A stretch of DNA of 64,000 nt from the NCBI GenBank assembly GCA_021397845.1, contig CM038045.1, positions 123,052,496-123,116,495 of the forward strand, given 5' to 3'. The first letter of the stretch is position 1; every line of letters begins with the position of its first letter. The notes beneath the pieces are model-generated. The model searched no databases and was not told the origin of the DNA. It saw nothing but the letters and a program-made list of their open reading frames with translations. This DNA comes from Areca catechu. Its lineage: Eukaryota > Streptophyta > Magnoliopsida > Arecales > Arecaceae. A program made the translations under genes and the position numbers. Positions 44,578-55,206 of the stretch are shown piece after piece.

Positions 44578-45402
44578 CTACCACTTGGTTGCTTTCCAAG
44601 GTCTCCTCAGGTAAGGAACCAATAGTATCGATGTCACATTCTTCAAGTCTTCCCCCTCATATTCATCAACTAGACTCAAGCCAGCATCATATACTTCCTC
44701 GATGCCATCTTCAATGGGTTTCGGGTCAGTGGTAATCGAGTCAACTGATTCTGGGCTTGTCATACTTAACCCTTCTTCCTCATTGGTAGGCTTGGGTTCT
44801 CCCTCATTAATGTCATCCTTAGGATACTTACCACTTAGCTATGCACAAGCCAGTCCTATGCATGGGCACTAACTAGATTTATGGCCTCTTTCTCCACAAA
44901 ACAAACATTCTTGCGATATAGGAACCTGGGTCACACTGGGTTTCAAGCTAGTAGAGACCTTACTTGGGCATGGTTGTGGATCTAAATGGTTTGATCTAGA
45001 AGACTTGGGTTGTTGAGTGACTGGTCTAGAATATTGTAAGGACCTCTCATAGACACGATCCACACTATAGATATCATGGTTAGGCTTCCTAAGGTTATGC
45101 TCGGGATCACGGTATAAGGTCCTCCTAGGCTCCTGGCATGGATGAGGTTGGGGCCTATTAAATTTTGGATCAGGGATCCCATTTTGATGTCTACGTTTCT
45201 CAAGTACTTGGACTTGATCCCTAAGCTGGGTAAAATTCTCATGGACTTGTTCTTTACACTGGGTAACAGTAGCAGTCAAATCCTGGCTCAATTTGTTCAT
45301 ACTTTCAGTAAGAGCTCTAACCATGGCCTCTAAATCGGGTTGGGTTTGACCAAGTTGGTAGGGTACTCCGTTCCAGGTGGACATGATGAAGCAAGCACAC
45401 AT
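44578..45402 (-). pseudogene. Gag of the chromodomain Gypsy
   Basis: The 177-codon frame 45402-44869 starts near MSTWNGVPYQLGQTQPDLEA. It has a predicted helical/coiled stretch (residues about 20-75) and a basic Pro/Arg-rich middle, then a zinc knuckle CLFCGERGHKSS. A TAG stop sits exactly where the last spacer residue should be, followed by Cys. After it the frame continues as an acidic segment (44763-44578, DSITTDPKPIEDGIEE). It is shorter than a normal Gypsy gag, which suggests the capsid core is deleted. Confidence 0.65.
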
Positions 45403-46270
45403 ACCAAATGAGACTCGACTGAAACGACTACGGGCTAACTAGACCTAGAGCCCAAACTAGATGCCCAATCAGAGTGGCAAGCTAGCCTGTAGTAACTCAG
45501 GACTCAGCCAGGCAGGTGTAAGGGGAGTGTTAGGTCCCTAAATGCCAATCCTAGACACCAATCAGAGATTGGCCAGGTAGGCGGACCAGCACACAAGCCC
45601 TTCGGGATAGAATCCCTGAACCACCATTCTAGACACTGAGTACAAAGCACACACAGAGTAACTAGACAAACTGACTCAACACTAGCCTAGACCCGACTTG
45701 TTGGTGTCCCTAGCCCACTAGGGCAGATTAAGTCTAATAAATTTTAAAATTAGGCTTAGGATCGAATGAATGGGTGATGGTTTTGGGCTAAGGAGAGGTT
45801 ATCAACTCCTCCCCTTATCTTAGATGCTCAATTGCCCTTAAGATAAATTAGGAGATGATCACTCAAAATAATTGAATTGCAGAAACACAAAAATAGAGTT
45901 GCTGTAATTTAACTCTCAGAAATTTCACGGAAACCAATAAATCACAGGGAAATTATGTAAAATATATTCAATTATACTGGTTCCAGCAAAATAAAAATCA
46001 TATAATTTAGAGTTACCTGTAATGAGAAACAATTCCTGCAACAGGGAAGTTACAGACTAAAAATAGAATGCTTCCCCGTTTACAATACCTGCTATGAAGT
46101 TGTAACCCAGCGGATCCCCTACACGCCCTAGGAACACCCCATGGAATGGGAAGAGGAGGTTTGCACCTCACTTCGTTCCTAGGACCGGACGTTCTGGGGA
46201 GTCTACTTCGAGCAGACAAAGTAAAAAGAGAGAGACTCAAAACAAGCAAGCAAGACAGAAACCCTAGACA
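45403..46270 (-). other. Untranslated leader of the chromodomain Gypsy
   Basis: Non-coding sequence lies between the primer site and gag. I see no domain or clear repeat here. Confidence 0.5.
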
Positions 46271-46284
46271 GGGCTCTAATACCA
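46271..46284 (-). other. Primer binding site of the chromodomain Gypsy
   Basis: On the minus strand this is TGGTATTAGAGCCC, one mismatch from the initiator tRNA-Met site over the core 12 bases, four bases after the LTR end. Confidence 0.8.
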
Positions 46285-46288
46285 AAAA

Positions 46289-47909
46289 TGATGCAGAACG
46301 AAAGAGGAGATGATGCGATACGGAAGTAAATTAAGACTAATTCTTTTTTTGTTATTTTTTTTTTTTTAATATTTCAGAAGTCGGCTTTGACTCAATGGAA
46401 AGTTAAACTAAATTGAAAGAAACTAGGTAATAATTGAAAGCACAATTTAAAAAAAACTAGGTTATCAGAGTAGTTCAGAAGTAAAGGATCGCTGGGGGTT
46501 GAGAAACTCCCAGACCTAGGGTTTCGCTCTGAACTTTCAACAGGACAGAAGTAAAGAGAAGAGAAGGTTATATACCAGGCAGTGATCTTCAAAGAGTTAG
46601 TGGAAGGACTCTCTTGAGCAGATTGTTGGATCCCCGGACTCAGATATCTTCGCAATGGATCCTCCAATACTGGCCCTTTGGCAGAGTTGGCTTCTCCTGA
46701 ACTCAAGATCTGGGAAAGAAGAAGAACAATTTATGGAACCAGATACTCAAGGAAGGATTTACCAGATTGAAGAACTTGAAAGCTGATGTTGCTGAAATCC
46801 GGATTCTCCTAGAGGCTGATCTGACTTCCTCTAGGAATTGCTCTGGATCTGAAGTATCCGGACTGGACCTGGATGCTGGTGGTCGGCCTTGACTTAGAGA
46901 GAGGGGCCGTGAGAGATGGGGTAGGCTAGGGTTCGGTGGAGTGAAGAGGATGATGGGCGGCTAGGGTTTGGAAGTGAAGTGACTAACCTAGGGTTTTGGG
47001 GTTGGAGATCTCACACCTCCTCAAGGTTCCTGGGGAACCCGGATTTACTCCCTCATGGAGCTCAACACCTGGATGCAAGTGCGGAAGAGAGAAACACAAA
47101 GTTTGCTCACACATAAATTGGATTCATTCATTAGATAACTTTAAAATTTACAAGAGGGGTTTAATTTATAGGACTTTACAAGAGAGCAGGGTTTTACATC
47201 TTCCCATGTGGGACTAATGGGGTGGATCTTCAAATTAGGTTTGTAGAATCAATTCCCACACAAATGGCCGGCCAAGAGGTTCCAAAAATGTTGATTGGAG
47301 GCTTCAAAAGGAAGGTAGGTGGCGCCTCCTAGCCTTGTTCTTCAAGAGAAAATTTCTTTCCCTCCATGGCTCAACTCTTTTGGACACCTCCTTTTCTTTC
47401 TCCCTAAGTCATGGTTCTTCCCATCTTTGCTTTGGGCATTTTTGGCATGGATTGGGCGCCCCCTTGAAGTGCTCCCCAAGAAGAGCTTCTTTCTTTACAT
47501 AGCTTGGCTCTTATGGAATGTTTTGGGCCGCCCCCCTTGAATTGTGGATCCTAGATTATTTTCTCCTCAAGTGGCGTATGAGAGAAGGGACCTGCTATCT
47601 TGTGGTGTGGGGACCAGAGCATACTGGATGGAGATGTGGCACCCCCTGGACTCAGGCGTGTGGCTGGGAGTGTGGCGCCCACTTGCTTGGCCTTGGGAGA
47701 AAATGTGACACCCTGGAGAAGTCCTTGACCGCTACTGAGTCAACATAACTCAACAAAATTAAATTACAGGGAAATACAGACTCAAGCTAAAATTGAGTTG
47801 ATCAAGTCAACCCTTATTACAAACCAAAAAATCCTAATTCTTCGGGCAAGGTCAATCAGAGATCCAGATGGAGCCCTGAAGTCTTCTTCTGAGTCTGGTG
47901 CCCGCACCA
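46289..47909 (-). repeat. 5' LTR of the chromodomain Gypsy
   Basis: 1621 bp, TGATGCAG...GCCCGCACCA on the plus strand. Confidence 0.95.
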
Positions 47910-47914
47910 GAGCC
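47910..47914. repeat. Target-site duplication GAGCC (right) of the chromodomain Gypsy
   Basis: This matches 41159-41163. Confidence 0.95.
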
Positions 47915-48750
47915 TTGTCTCTGGTTTCCTCGAGGAGGTCCAAGTTGAGAAGAAGGCATGTCAGATTCTTTGCTTCATTATATTGCTATACCCATAACAT
48001 AGGCACACCAAGTTCAACCAAGACAATAGCCTCCACGCCGAAGATGAGGCTAAAAGGCGATTCGTCTATGGCCATCCTGGATGTTGTGTGGTAGGTCCAA
48101 AGAATGCTAGGAAGTTCTTCTGCCCACCTGCCCTTAGCCCGGTCTAGCCTTATTCTGAGCCCTTAGAGGATGGTCCGGTTGGTCACCTCGACCTCCCCAT
48201 TGGTCTGGGGGTGGGTCACTGAGATGAAGCAATGTTGAATAACGAGGTTGGCACAAAACTCTTCAAACTCTCGATTGTTGAACTGCCATCCATTATCGGT
48301 GATGATGCTACGGGAGAGTCCGAAGCGGTAGATGATTGACTTCCAAAAGAATTGCTGGACCTTGGCTTCAATGATCCTTGCTGGCGACTCCGTCACCACC
48401 CATTTGGTGAAGTAGTCGATAGCCACTATCAGGAATTTATGCTGTTTGGATGCAGGAGGGAATGGACCTAGGAGGTCCATCCCCAACTGGGCGAACGGCC
48501 AAGGTGAGGAGAGCTTGAAGAGTGACACCGCTGGTTGATGCTGTATGTGAGCATGGCGCTGACACTGGTCACATTTCCTTATGAAGTCGGTAGCATCTTC
48601 CTTCATGGTTTTCCAATAATATCCTTGATCGAGGGCCTTGTACACTAGTGTCCTACCACCAACGTGATTCCCACAGAGGCCTTCGTGTATCTCTTAGAGC
48701 ATGAAGGCTGTCTCTGCAGGTCTCAAGCACTTTAGGAGAGGGTAGGAGTA
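47910..48750 (-). pseudogene. Outer Tat integrase (zinc-binding and catalytic core)
   Basis: The 160-codon frame 48645-48163 contains RKCDQCQRHAH (the cysteine pair of the zinc domain) and the full catalytic set: D57 (LGMDLLGPFP), D117 (IITDNG) and E153 (GEVEVTNR), with exactly 35 residues between the last two. This is the D,D35E spacing of retroviral integrases. The N-terminal histidines lie upstream in a broken frame. Toward 47910 the protein continues (GRWAEELPSILWTYHTT) with a stop near 48000, then breaks at the chromodomain Gypsy insertion. This is the best preserved integrase of the window. Confidence 0.85.
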
Positions 48751-48776
48751 GGATCGGTGGTAGAGCTGCCCTTCCA

Positions 48777-49358
48777 TCAGGATGAATCGCGAGGCCTTCT
48801 TCTTGATAAGGTGCCTATGCGATCTTCTGGTAGGGTGCCATCAGAGATGTAACTAATATACTTGTCCATCCAGCTTGGCTCTGGGGTGACCTGCTGCACC
48901 TCACCGAGAGCTTCATAGCTTGAGTTTTCAAGATATTCGATGTGGGTGCATCCCAGTGACGAGTCCGGTAGGGTTGCAAGTCTTGACAACGTATCGGCAC
49001 GAGCATTCTCTCCCTGAGGAATGTGGGAGATGCTGAAGCGTCGAGATCCCGTCATGCTCGAGTGGACATGCTCCAAGTACTTCATCATCTGGGGGTCTCT
49101 GGCTTCATACTCTCCGGAGACCTGTTCGACCACCTGCTAGGAGTTGATGAAGACCTTCAGGTTGGGTACACCCAGCTCGTGGGATACCCTCAAGCCCACG
49201 AGGAGTGCCTTATACTCCGCCTGGTTGTTTGTCGTGGCGAACTTGAAGTAGAGTGAACATTCAGCTACAATCCCATCGTCGTTGGCAAGGATGAGTCCTG
49301 CTCCACTTCTGCCTGCATTGGACACGCCATCCACGTGGAGGATCCAAGACTCCTCCAT
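48777..49358 (-). pseudogene. Outer Tat second RNase H
   Basis: Two consecutive frames cover it: 49358-49137 (LHVDGVSNAGRSGAGL, NNQAEYKALLVGL, NLKVFINS, stop) and 49133-48777 (GEYEARDPQMMKYLE, ARADTLSRLA). The acidic residues D, E and the final D are present. The third, in FTDSQ of Tat-A, reads FINS here, so one metal ligand is lost. A stop directly follows. Compared with Tat-A (1467-2174), the segment joining the two RNase H domains is complete (LSEFDIAYRPRSSQKAQ). Confidence 0.8.
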
Positions 49359-49364
49359 GCTTTC

Positions 49365-50530
49365 CTACTCAATTTGGTGCTTCGATATGATATGCTCTTT
49401 GGCAAGTCCCGCGCACTCGACCAAGATGTTGGCCAGCACCTGTGCCTTCTGAGACGACCTAGGCCGGTATGCGATGTCGAACTCACTGAGCTTCAATGCC
49501 CACTTGGCCAAACATCTGGATGTGTCGGGGTGGCTAACCATGGCCCTCAGGGTTGGTCCGTCAGGACCACAATCGGATGCGCTTGGAAGTAGGGCCTGAG
49601 ATGCTGGGCAGAATAATAAGAGCAAAAATGAGCTTTTCGGATTGGGTGTACATGATCTTCGCATCCCGAAGGATTTCGCTTGCATAGTACACCGGCTTCT
49701 GGGATCCATCCTAATCTGTGCAGACAAGAACCGAGCTGATCACCCCCGGGGTGACCGCCAGGTACAGCAAGAGTTCTTCTCCCTCCTTCGACCTAGAAAT
49801 CCTTCAGCTCCTCGAAGGCTGCTCTGCATTCTTTGGTCCAGATGAAGTCATGCATCTTGCACAGTGCCTTGAAGAAAGGGAGACAGCAGTCTGCCGACCT
49901 TGAGATGAACTGGCTCAGTGCTGCGATCCGACCCATCAGGCACTGGACTTGCTTCTTCGAGATCAGATGCTCCATGTCCATAATTGCCTGGACCTTCTCT
50001 GGGTTAGCCTCGATTCCATCTAGGTAACCATAAAACCAAGAAGCTTCCCTATCGCTATGCCGAAGGTGCACTTCGCCAGGTTCAGCTTCATTTTGTGCTC
50101 CCGGAGGTTGTGGAAGGCTTCCAAGAGGTCGGCGACATGGTCCGAGCTTGGCTTGCTTATGACGTGCATGTCATCGATATACACTTGCATATTTCTGCCA
50201 ATCTGGTCCTTGAAGATCCAATTGACTAGCCATTGGTACATGACTTGAGCATTCTTCAAGCCGAACGACATCTCCGATAGTAGTACATTCCTCGATCGGT
50301 GATGAAGTATGCTCCTCATCCTCCAGATGCATCCGGATCTGATTGTACCCAAAGAATGCATCCATAAAGGAGAGCAAGCGGTACCCAAGGTGGCATACAC
50401 TAACTGGTCGATCTTTGGTAGGGAAAAGCTATCCTTCGGACAGGCCTGATTAAGGTCAGTATAGTTTACACGGATCCTCCATTTACCATTGCTCTTCTTT
50501 ACCATGACTACATTCACCAGCTAGCTTGGA
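49365..50530 (-). pseudogene. Outer Tat reverse transcriptase (central and C-terminal) and RNase H
   Basis: Reading from 50517: NVVMVKKSNGKWRI, NYTDLNQACPKDSF, then a frameshifted palm region, then QVYIDDMH (catalytic box as YIDD, about 50165-50190). LREHKMKLNLAKCTFG and LGFMVT follow. The connection and RNase H (SKKQVQCLMGRIAALSQFIS, TKECRAAFEELK, KWALKLSEFDIAYRP) run to 49365. The first RT residues lie at 60570-60680, on the far side of Copia-3. Several frameshifts are present. Confidence 0.85.
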
Positions 50531-50535
50531 TATTG
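50531..50535. repeat. Target-site duplication TATTG (left) of Copia-3
   Basis: It pairs with TATTA at 60565-60569, one mismatch. The uninterrupted sequence in Tat-A (3110-3120, GAAAATTATACTTCTCG) supports the join. Confidence 0.8.
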
Positions 50536-53121
50536 TGATAGAAAAATGCCCTAAGAGCCAATCATTGTTTGGGCCTTTTTGTAAACTTCCAACTCATATA
50601 TGATATCATTATTTATAATAAAGGCATTTGATTCATCATATAATGCAGTGTCATATTTTTGACTATGATGAACCCCATAGAGTTGGGCAATGGAATTAGG
50701 ATTATGATAAAATAACAGTGAGATCTAATTACTATAAACCCTAATATAGAATGTTCCTAGTCATTGGACCATCAATTCGGGGATCGATGAATCCGGTAAG
50801 ACTAGCTTATCCTATGTATGCTCAGTTGATGAGGGTGGTTGGTCTCACAGCCACTTGTGTAGAGATACTAATACAAGGATAAAGGTGCTCATTAGGTTAT
50901 GAGTACAATAAACTGATCTGCACTGGGACTATCTCATGGAAATCTTACTCCTTGTCAAAAGATAGGTCCCAGAGTAGAAGTTGTGCATGTGATCTTCAGA
51001 CCTGAGGTCACCATGGTTCCTTGTGCGCACTAAGCCATACATTGGTTCATACTTATTCATGGCATTGCGACATGTACGGGATGTTCTGGGTATAGTGGAA
51101 GGTGTACGAAGAATGTGAGTGGACCAACAAGGAATTGATCAATCCTGGTAAGAGAATATGTTATCCCATGTAATCTCTTTGATGAGTGACTCAAGGAATC
51201 TTTGCAAAGTGGGATGAGATTAGAAGTGGCTTCTAATCAGTCATCATCCGAGTCCTCATGATCGAGCTGAGATTCGATATGATTAAGTATTAGGGTTTGA
51301 CATTTATCCATACACATCACTCAATCGGGATAATGGGAGATCAAAAGATTGAATTTTACGGTAACTTACTACGGATGGGTATTTTGATAATTTCTACCAA
51401 ATTTCTCATCTTCTGGGTAGGCAAGACACGTTGCTAGACATCAATCTTGTCTTGTGGGTTTTCATGAACTAATTGGATTGGTTTCATGAGTCAATTCGAT
51501 GTGTGATTCGAATTGGACAATTAGGTGAGCCGATTTGACCTAATTAGGTCAATCGAGTTCGATCGGATCAAATCGGCTCAAACCTAAACCTACTGCTAGC
51601 TAGATGTAGAACCCAATGGGTCACACACAATAGAGAGTAGGCCAAGAAAGTTACTCATGATTTAATTAGGGTCATGGGATTCTAATTGGTTACCTAGATT
51701 GCATACTAGCATATGTAGGCTAACCCAATTCCTAACCTAATTGGATTGGGTCCGGTTGCTTGCTAATTGAGCTAACCTAACAAAGGAAAACCTAAATTAA
51801 GTTGAGTCCTAAGTAGGGATAGCCAAATCAAAGCTTGATCTGATTTTATTTTGGACTTTTGGACATTTTGTTGAAGAGTCCATTTGAGTTGGGAGATGCC
51901 AAAATGACACCTTGACATTCAAAAAGGCCTAGAAGAGTCTATAGTCCTTTGATCTGAAATATTTTTATATAGATGGAAAGAGGATTTATTGCTCTTTCTT
52001 TTGACACCCATATTGCATATGCTTTGACTAGTCAAAGGTTGCATAGGGTGAAGATAAAGTTGACCACAACAAAAAGGATTTCTTGGTGCCTCTTGGCGCA
52101 CACGGGAAATGAAGTTGCACACAGAAGGACAAAAGTCCTTTTGTAGATGAAACACTTGAGTGTTTCATTTCAGTGGGCGCCTTCTCATCTTATCCTACGC
52201 CTCTTGGATATATTTGATCGGTCAAGGTTTTTTGAAAGGGCGTGAAAAATGGATGGAAGCAAAAGCACGCATGAAGAGACGCGTCTCTTCATATGGCACG
52301 CACCCTGAAGCAAAGTCCTTCTGCTTTCAAGACTTTTCATATTCTCTGGTGTTTGAAGATTGAAGAGGCACCACTTGGCTTCCCAGGGACCGGTACTTGC
52401 CATGTGGCAAGTCACAGATTGTCTAAGAAAATGGATGGATGGCAATATGTCTTTTGGTGCATGAGGAGACATATTGGATATGATTTTTCAGTCTTGAAAA
52501 ATCATATCTAATAACCTGTTGGAGGACATATCACATGCCCCTCTTAAAACAATAAATAGGGGCGGTGATATGAGTTTCAGATCTTTTTCTTTTCACCATA
52601 AATAAAAAAAAGATATTCTGAGTGTTCTTCCACTTCTCCCTCCCTCCTTACTTTAGGACAAGACTTGTCTTGTTAAGACAAAGTCTTTTTTTCTACTAGG
52701 ACAAGGCTTAGTTTTAGGACATAAGCCTAAGGGATCCTAAAGGAGCATTGTCCTAAAACCAAGAGTGGTTTAGGACTGTGTCCAGAGAGCCCTACAGTAG
52801 GACAAGGTGTCCTACAGTGGTCAAAGGTCAAAAGGCTGATAAAAGAGTCCTGTTGAAGCAAGCAACCCTGGTAGGGATTCTTCCTTAGTACCATTCTCGT
52901 GTGGATCACCGTTGGAGGGCTTGCACTTCTGAGCCTCATGGAAAAGATTGGATTTCAGCGATCCAGGTATGTATTCTGACTTCATTTATGTTTCGTTGAT
53001 TGGTATTGCTCCTGGGAATTAGGGTTTTCTAGCCATATTAGGGTTTCATGCTTAGAATTTTGTTTTGAAATTCACTTCCGCATGCTGCATGATTATTGGC
53101 ACCCTGGTAGAATTCTCATCA
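50536..53121 (+). repeat. 5' LTR of Copia-3
   Basis: 2586 bp, TGATAGAAAAATGCCC to ATTCTCATCA. The TATA box position reads CAATAAATAGGGG (52550-52562), where the 3' LTR has CTATAAATAGGG. GTGGATCACCGTTGGAGGG lies at 52901-52919 and CCAG/GTATGT at 52963-52972. Confidence 0.95.
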
Positions 53122-53122
53122 G

Positions 53123-53135
53123 TGGTATCAGAGCC
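53123..53135 (+). other. Primer binding site of Copia-3
   Basis: TGGTATCAGAGCC is a perfect initiator tRNA-Met site, one base after the LTR. Confidence 0.95.
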
Positions 53136-53264
53136 AGCCTTGTGGCATACTAATTATGAATCATTTTTGAAGTTCATAATTTCCACATATCGAGTCGACC
53201 CGACTAGTGATCGAACCGACTTGAATCCTGTCATCTCGACTCTACTAGATCTTGTGATGAAAAT

Positions 53265-53735
53265 GCATATTAGGGTTAATATGTCAGATTTCTGGTTTCT
53301 TCATGAAAAAGGCATGTTAATGCATTGATAAGTAATTTTGCATATTAGGATAATATGTTTAATTTCTATTTTTATGAAATGCATGTTATAATTTCAAGTA
53401 TGAAATTATGCATGTTGATTGAACCAAGTAATTGCTCTGGATTGGGGTTGCCATAGTCGTCCGGTCATAGGAGTAAAGTAGGGTGTAAAAAGTCCACTAT
53501 GTTCACTCTATGGATTTCCTATGCCATGTAGGGGTGCAACTTTGTGGTAATTCTCATGAATGAGTGAGGTGAACGGTATTTTACATTAATCATGTCATGT
53601 TTTGCATATTAAAGTAATATGCGTGTTATCATGCTATGCATATTAGGGTAATATGCTTGTTTTCATGTAATGCTTTGCATATTAGGGTAATATGCTTGAT
53701 GACATGAATGTTCTGCATATGTTAGAGTTATATGC
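53265..53735 (+). repeat. Six dispersed palindromes GCATATTA-ggg-TAATATGC in the Copia-3 leader
   Basis: Copies lie at 53265-53283, 53340-53357, 53604-53622, 53638-53656, 53677-53695 and 53715-53735. The fourth and fifth are perfect inverted repeats with 8-base arms and a 3-base spacer; the others have one to three changes. GTTTATA/TATAAAC (53741-53759) is a further small hairpin. Confidence 0.85.
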
Positions 53736-54145
53736 AATATGTTTATATTTGTTATAAACATAGTTATCATGTTTATGTTTATACTTGTAGTTATAAATGT
53801 AATTATCATGATAGTATTTAGAATGTGTTTTTGAGACCATCAAAGCCCTCATAAAAATCATATTTAGTCATAGTAAAAAACTTAGTCATGATGCAAAACC
53901 GATTAGGGTTTGATCAGCCGATTGGTGTCTAGGCAAGTGGTTCTGGGAAGGTAAAGGGAATGAGGTTTTTATTTGGTTACGTTGTCTAACCTGACCAATT
54001 TAATTGGTATCTAAGAAAAGCAACGGGGGGACCCCCTCACCCCTTCTACTTACCTGGCCAATTTGGTCATATCTAAACCTTAACTTGAGAATGCTAATTG
54101 ATTATGTATACTATAATTTGCCTTCCTTCATGCTAAGCCAAATTA

Positions 54146-54467
54146 ATATCAAAACTATAGTAGGTTTGTTGTGTAACACAAGATCCACTCTAAGATATGA
54201 TATGAAATTTGTATTGGTGCACTTAGTGCCTTATGGCATGGTTGAAATTGTTGCTTTGTTGTGTAACACAAAGGCAACAATCTTCAATTATAGCTATATA
54301 GAAATGAAGGGTTTGACTAAACTAAGACATTATAATTTGTTGTGTAACACAAGATTATAAGTGTCTTAGAGGCAAAGATAATTGTTGAGAATTGCACAGG
54401 TTGCAATTGGAAAGTAAGTCCTACCTTTGAATTTATTAGTGTTTGTTGTGTAACACAAGGCACTAAT
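54146..54467 (+). repeat. Four long hairpins with a common apex in the Copia-3 leader
   Basis: The 17-mer TTTGTTGTGTAACACAA occurs at 54165-54181, 54255-54271, 54336-54352 and 54442-54458. Each is flanked by inverted arms that differ from copy to copy: ATTGTTGC/GCAACAAT, CTAAGACA..TATAAT/ATTATA..TGTCTTAG, ATTAGTG/CACTAAT, and a weaker pair for the first. The core itself folds (TTGTG-TAA-CACAA). Confidence 0.85.
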
Positions 54468-54655
54468 GAGAAATTAGGATCTCAACCCCACTAAGAAAAT
54501 CGGAAAGGTTTCTCACTTACCATAGTTGAGGGTTATGGTATTTGAAGAAAAAAGTGGGAGACATAATTAGATAGAAAGTCCTTATTTAGTTATGGATGTC
54601 ATCTTGAATGGCCTGCTGATATTGTTCTCTAATTAAATATAGGATATTTATTTTT

Positions 54656-55135
54656 ATGGCTTCAAATTTATCATTGCATGGCATCTTGGATACTAATAAG
54701 TTAACCGATTCAAACTATGTGGACTGGTTGAGGAAGAAGGCTGATGGAGCCTGTTCCCATTGTAGCATGTTTGGGCATTGGAAGAAGGATCGCAAGACTT
54801 GTCTTGCAAATGTGAAGCTAGATGCAAGTGGTGCATCTAGGGGTTTGTACATGATACAAACCAATTTATCATTGAGTGAATCTATTTCTAATTCATGGGA
54901 ATTGGATACCGCATGTAGGTCATATATTTGTAAATCTTTACAAGGACTCCACATAATTAGAAATTTGAAGAAAGGTGACTTCAAATTATATGGGGCAAGT
55001 GAAGAACCCATATATGCTGAAGCTGTGGGCACCTATCTTCTGTTATTACCTTTGGATAATATCATAAGGTTGGAAGAATGCTACTATGTGCCAAATATTG
55101 TAAGAAACATTATTTCATTACCCTTGTTGTTATAA
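54656..55135 (+). pseudogene. Copia-3 gag remnant joined to protease
   Basis: The ATG at 54656 opens the normal gag start (ASNLSLHGILDTNKLTDSNYVDWLR). After residue 25 the sequence jumps in frame to the nucleocapsid end (KKADGACSHCSMFGHWKKDRKTC), so most of the gag capsid region is deleted. In the zinc knuckle the fourth ligand is Arg (codon at 54791-54793) instead of Cys. The protease follows (WELDTACRSYICKSLQGL); its aspartate is present, with DTA as in Copia-B. A stop at 55133 and a gap of about 70 bp in another frame precede the integrase frame. Confidence 0.8.
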
Positions 55136-55206
55136 CAAGGATATGAAATAAGTGTAAAGAGTAGTGGTTGCTCTATTCTTTATAATAATACAATATTTGG
55201 GCATGG

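Larger units (their letters stand above)
41164..47909 (-). mobile_element. Chromodomain Ty3/gypsy derivative, pol core missing
   Basis: It has two nearly identical 1.62-kb LTRs (TG...CA on both strands), a GAGCC target duplication, a tRNA-Met-type primer site, a gag start with a zinc knuckle, and an integrase C-terminus with a chromodomain. Protease, RT, RNase H and the integrase core are absent; an unrecognised 263-codon ORF and flanking sequence occupy their place. It must have moved by using another element's enzymes. LTR similarity is about 97% over the part compared, the highest in this window. Confidence 0.9.

Noticed and set aside
51919..52511. Small ORFs inside the Copia-3 5' LTR (and 59354-59798 in the 3' LTR)
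   Set aside because: They recur only as LTR copies, are not conserved in length between the two LTRs and have no domain.
53265..54467. A CRISPR-like array
   Set aside because: The repeats are palindromes at irregular spacing in a plant retrotransposon leader, with no spacers of even size and no cas genes.
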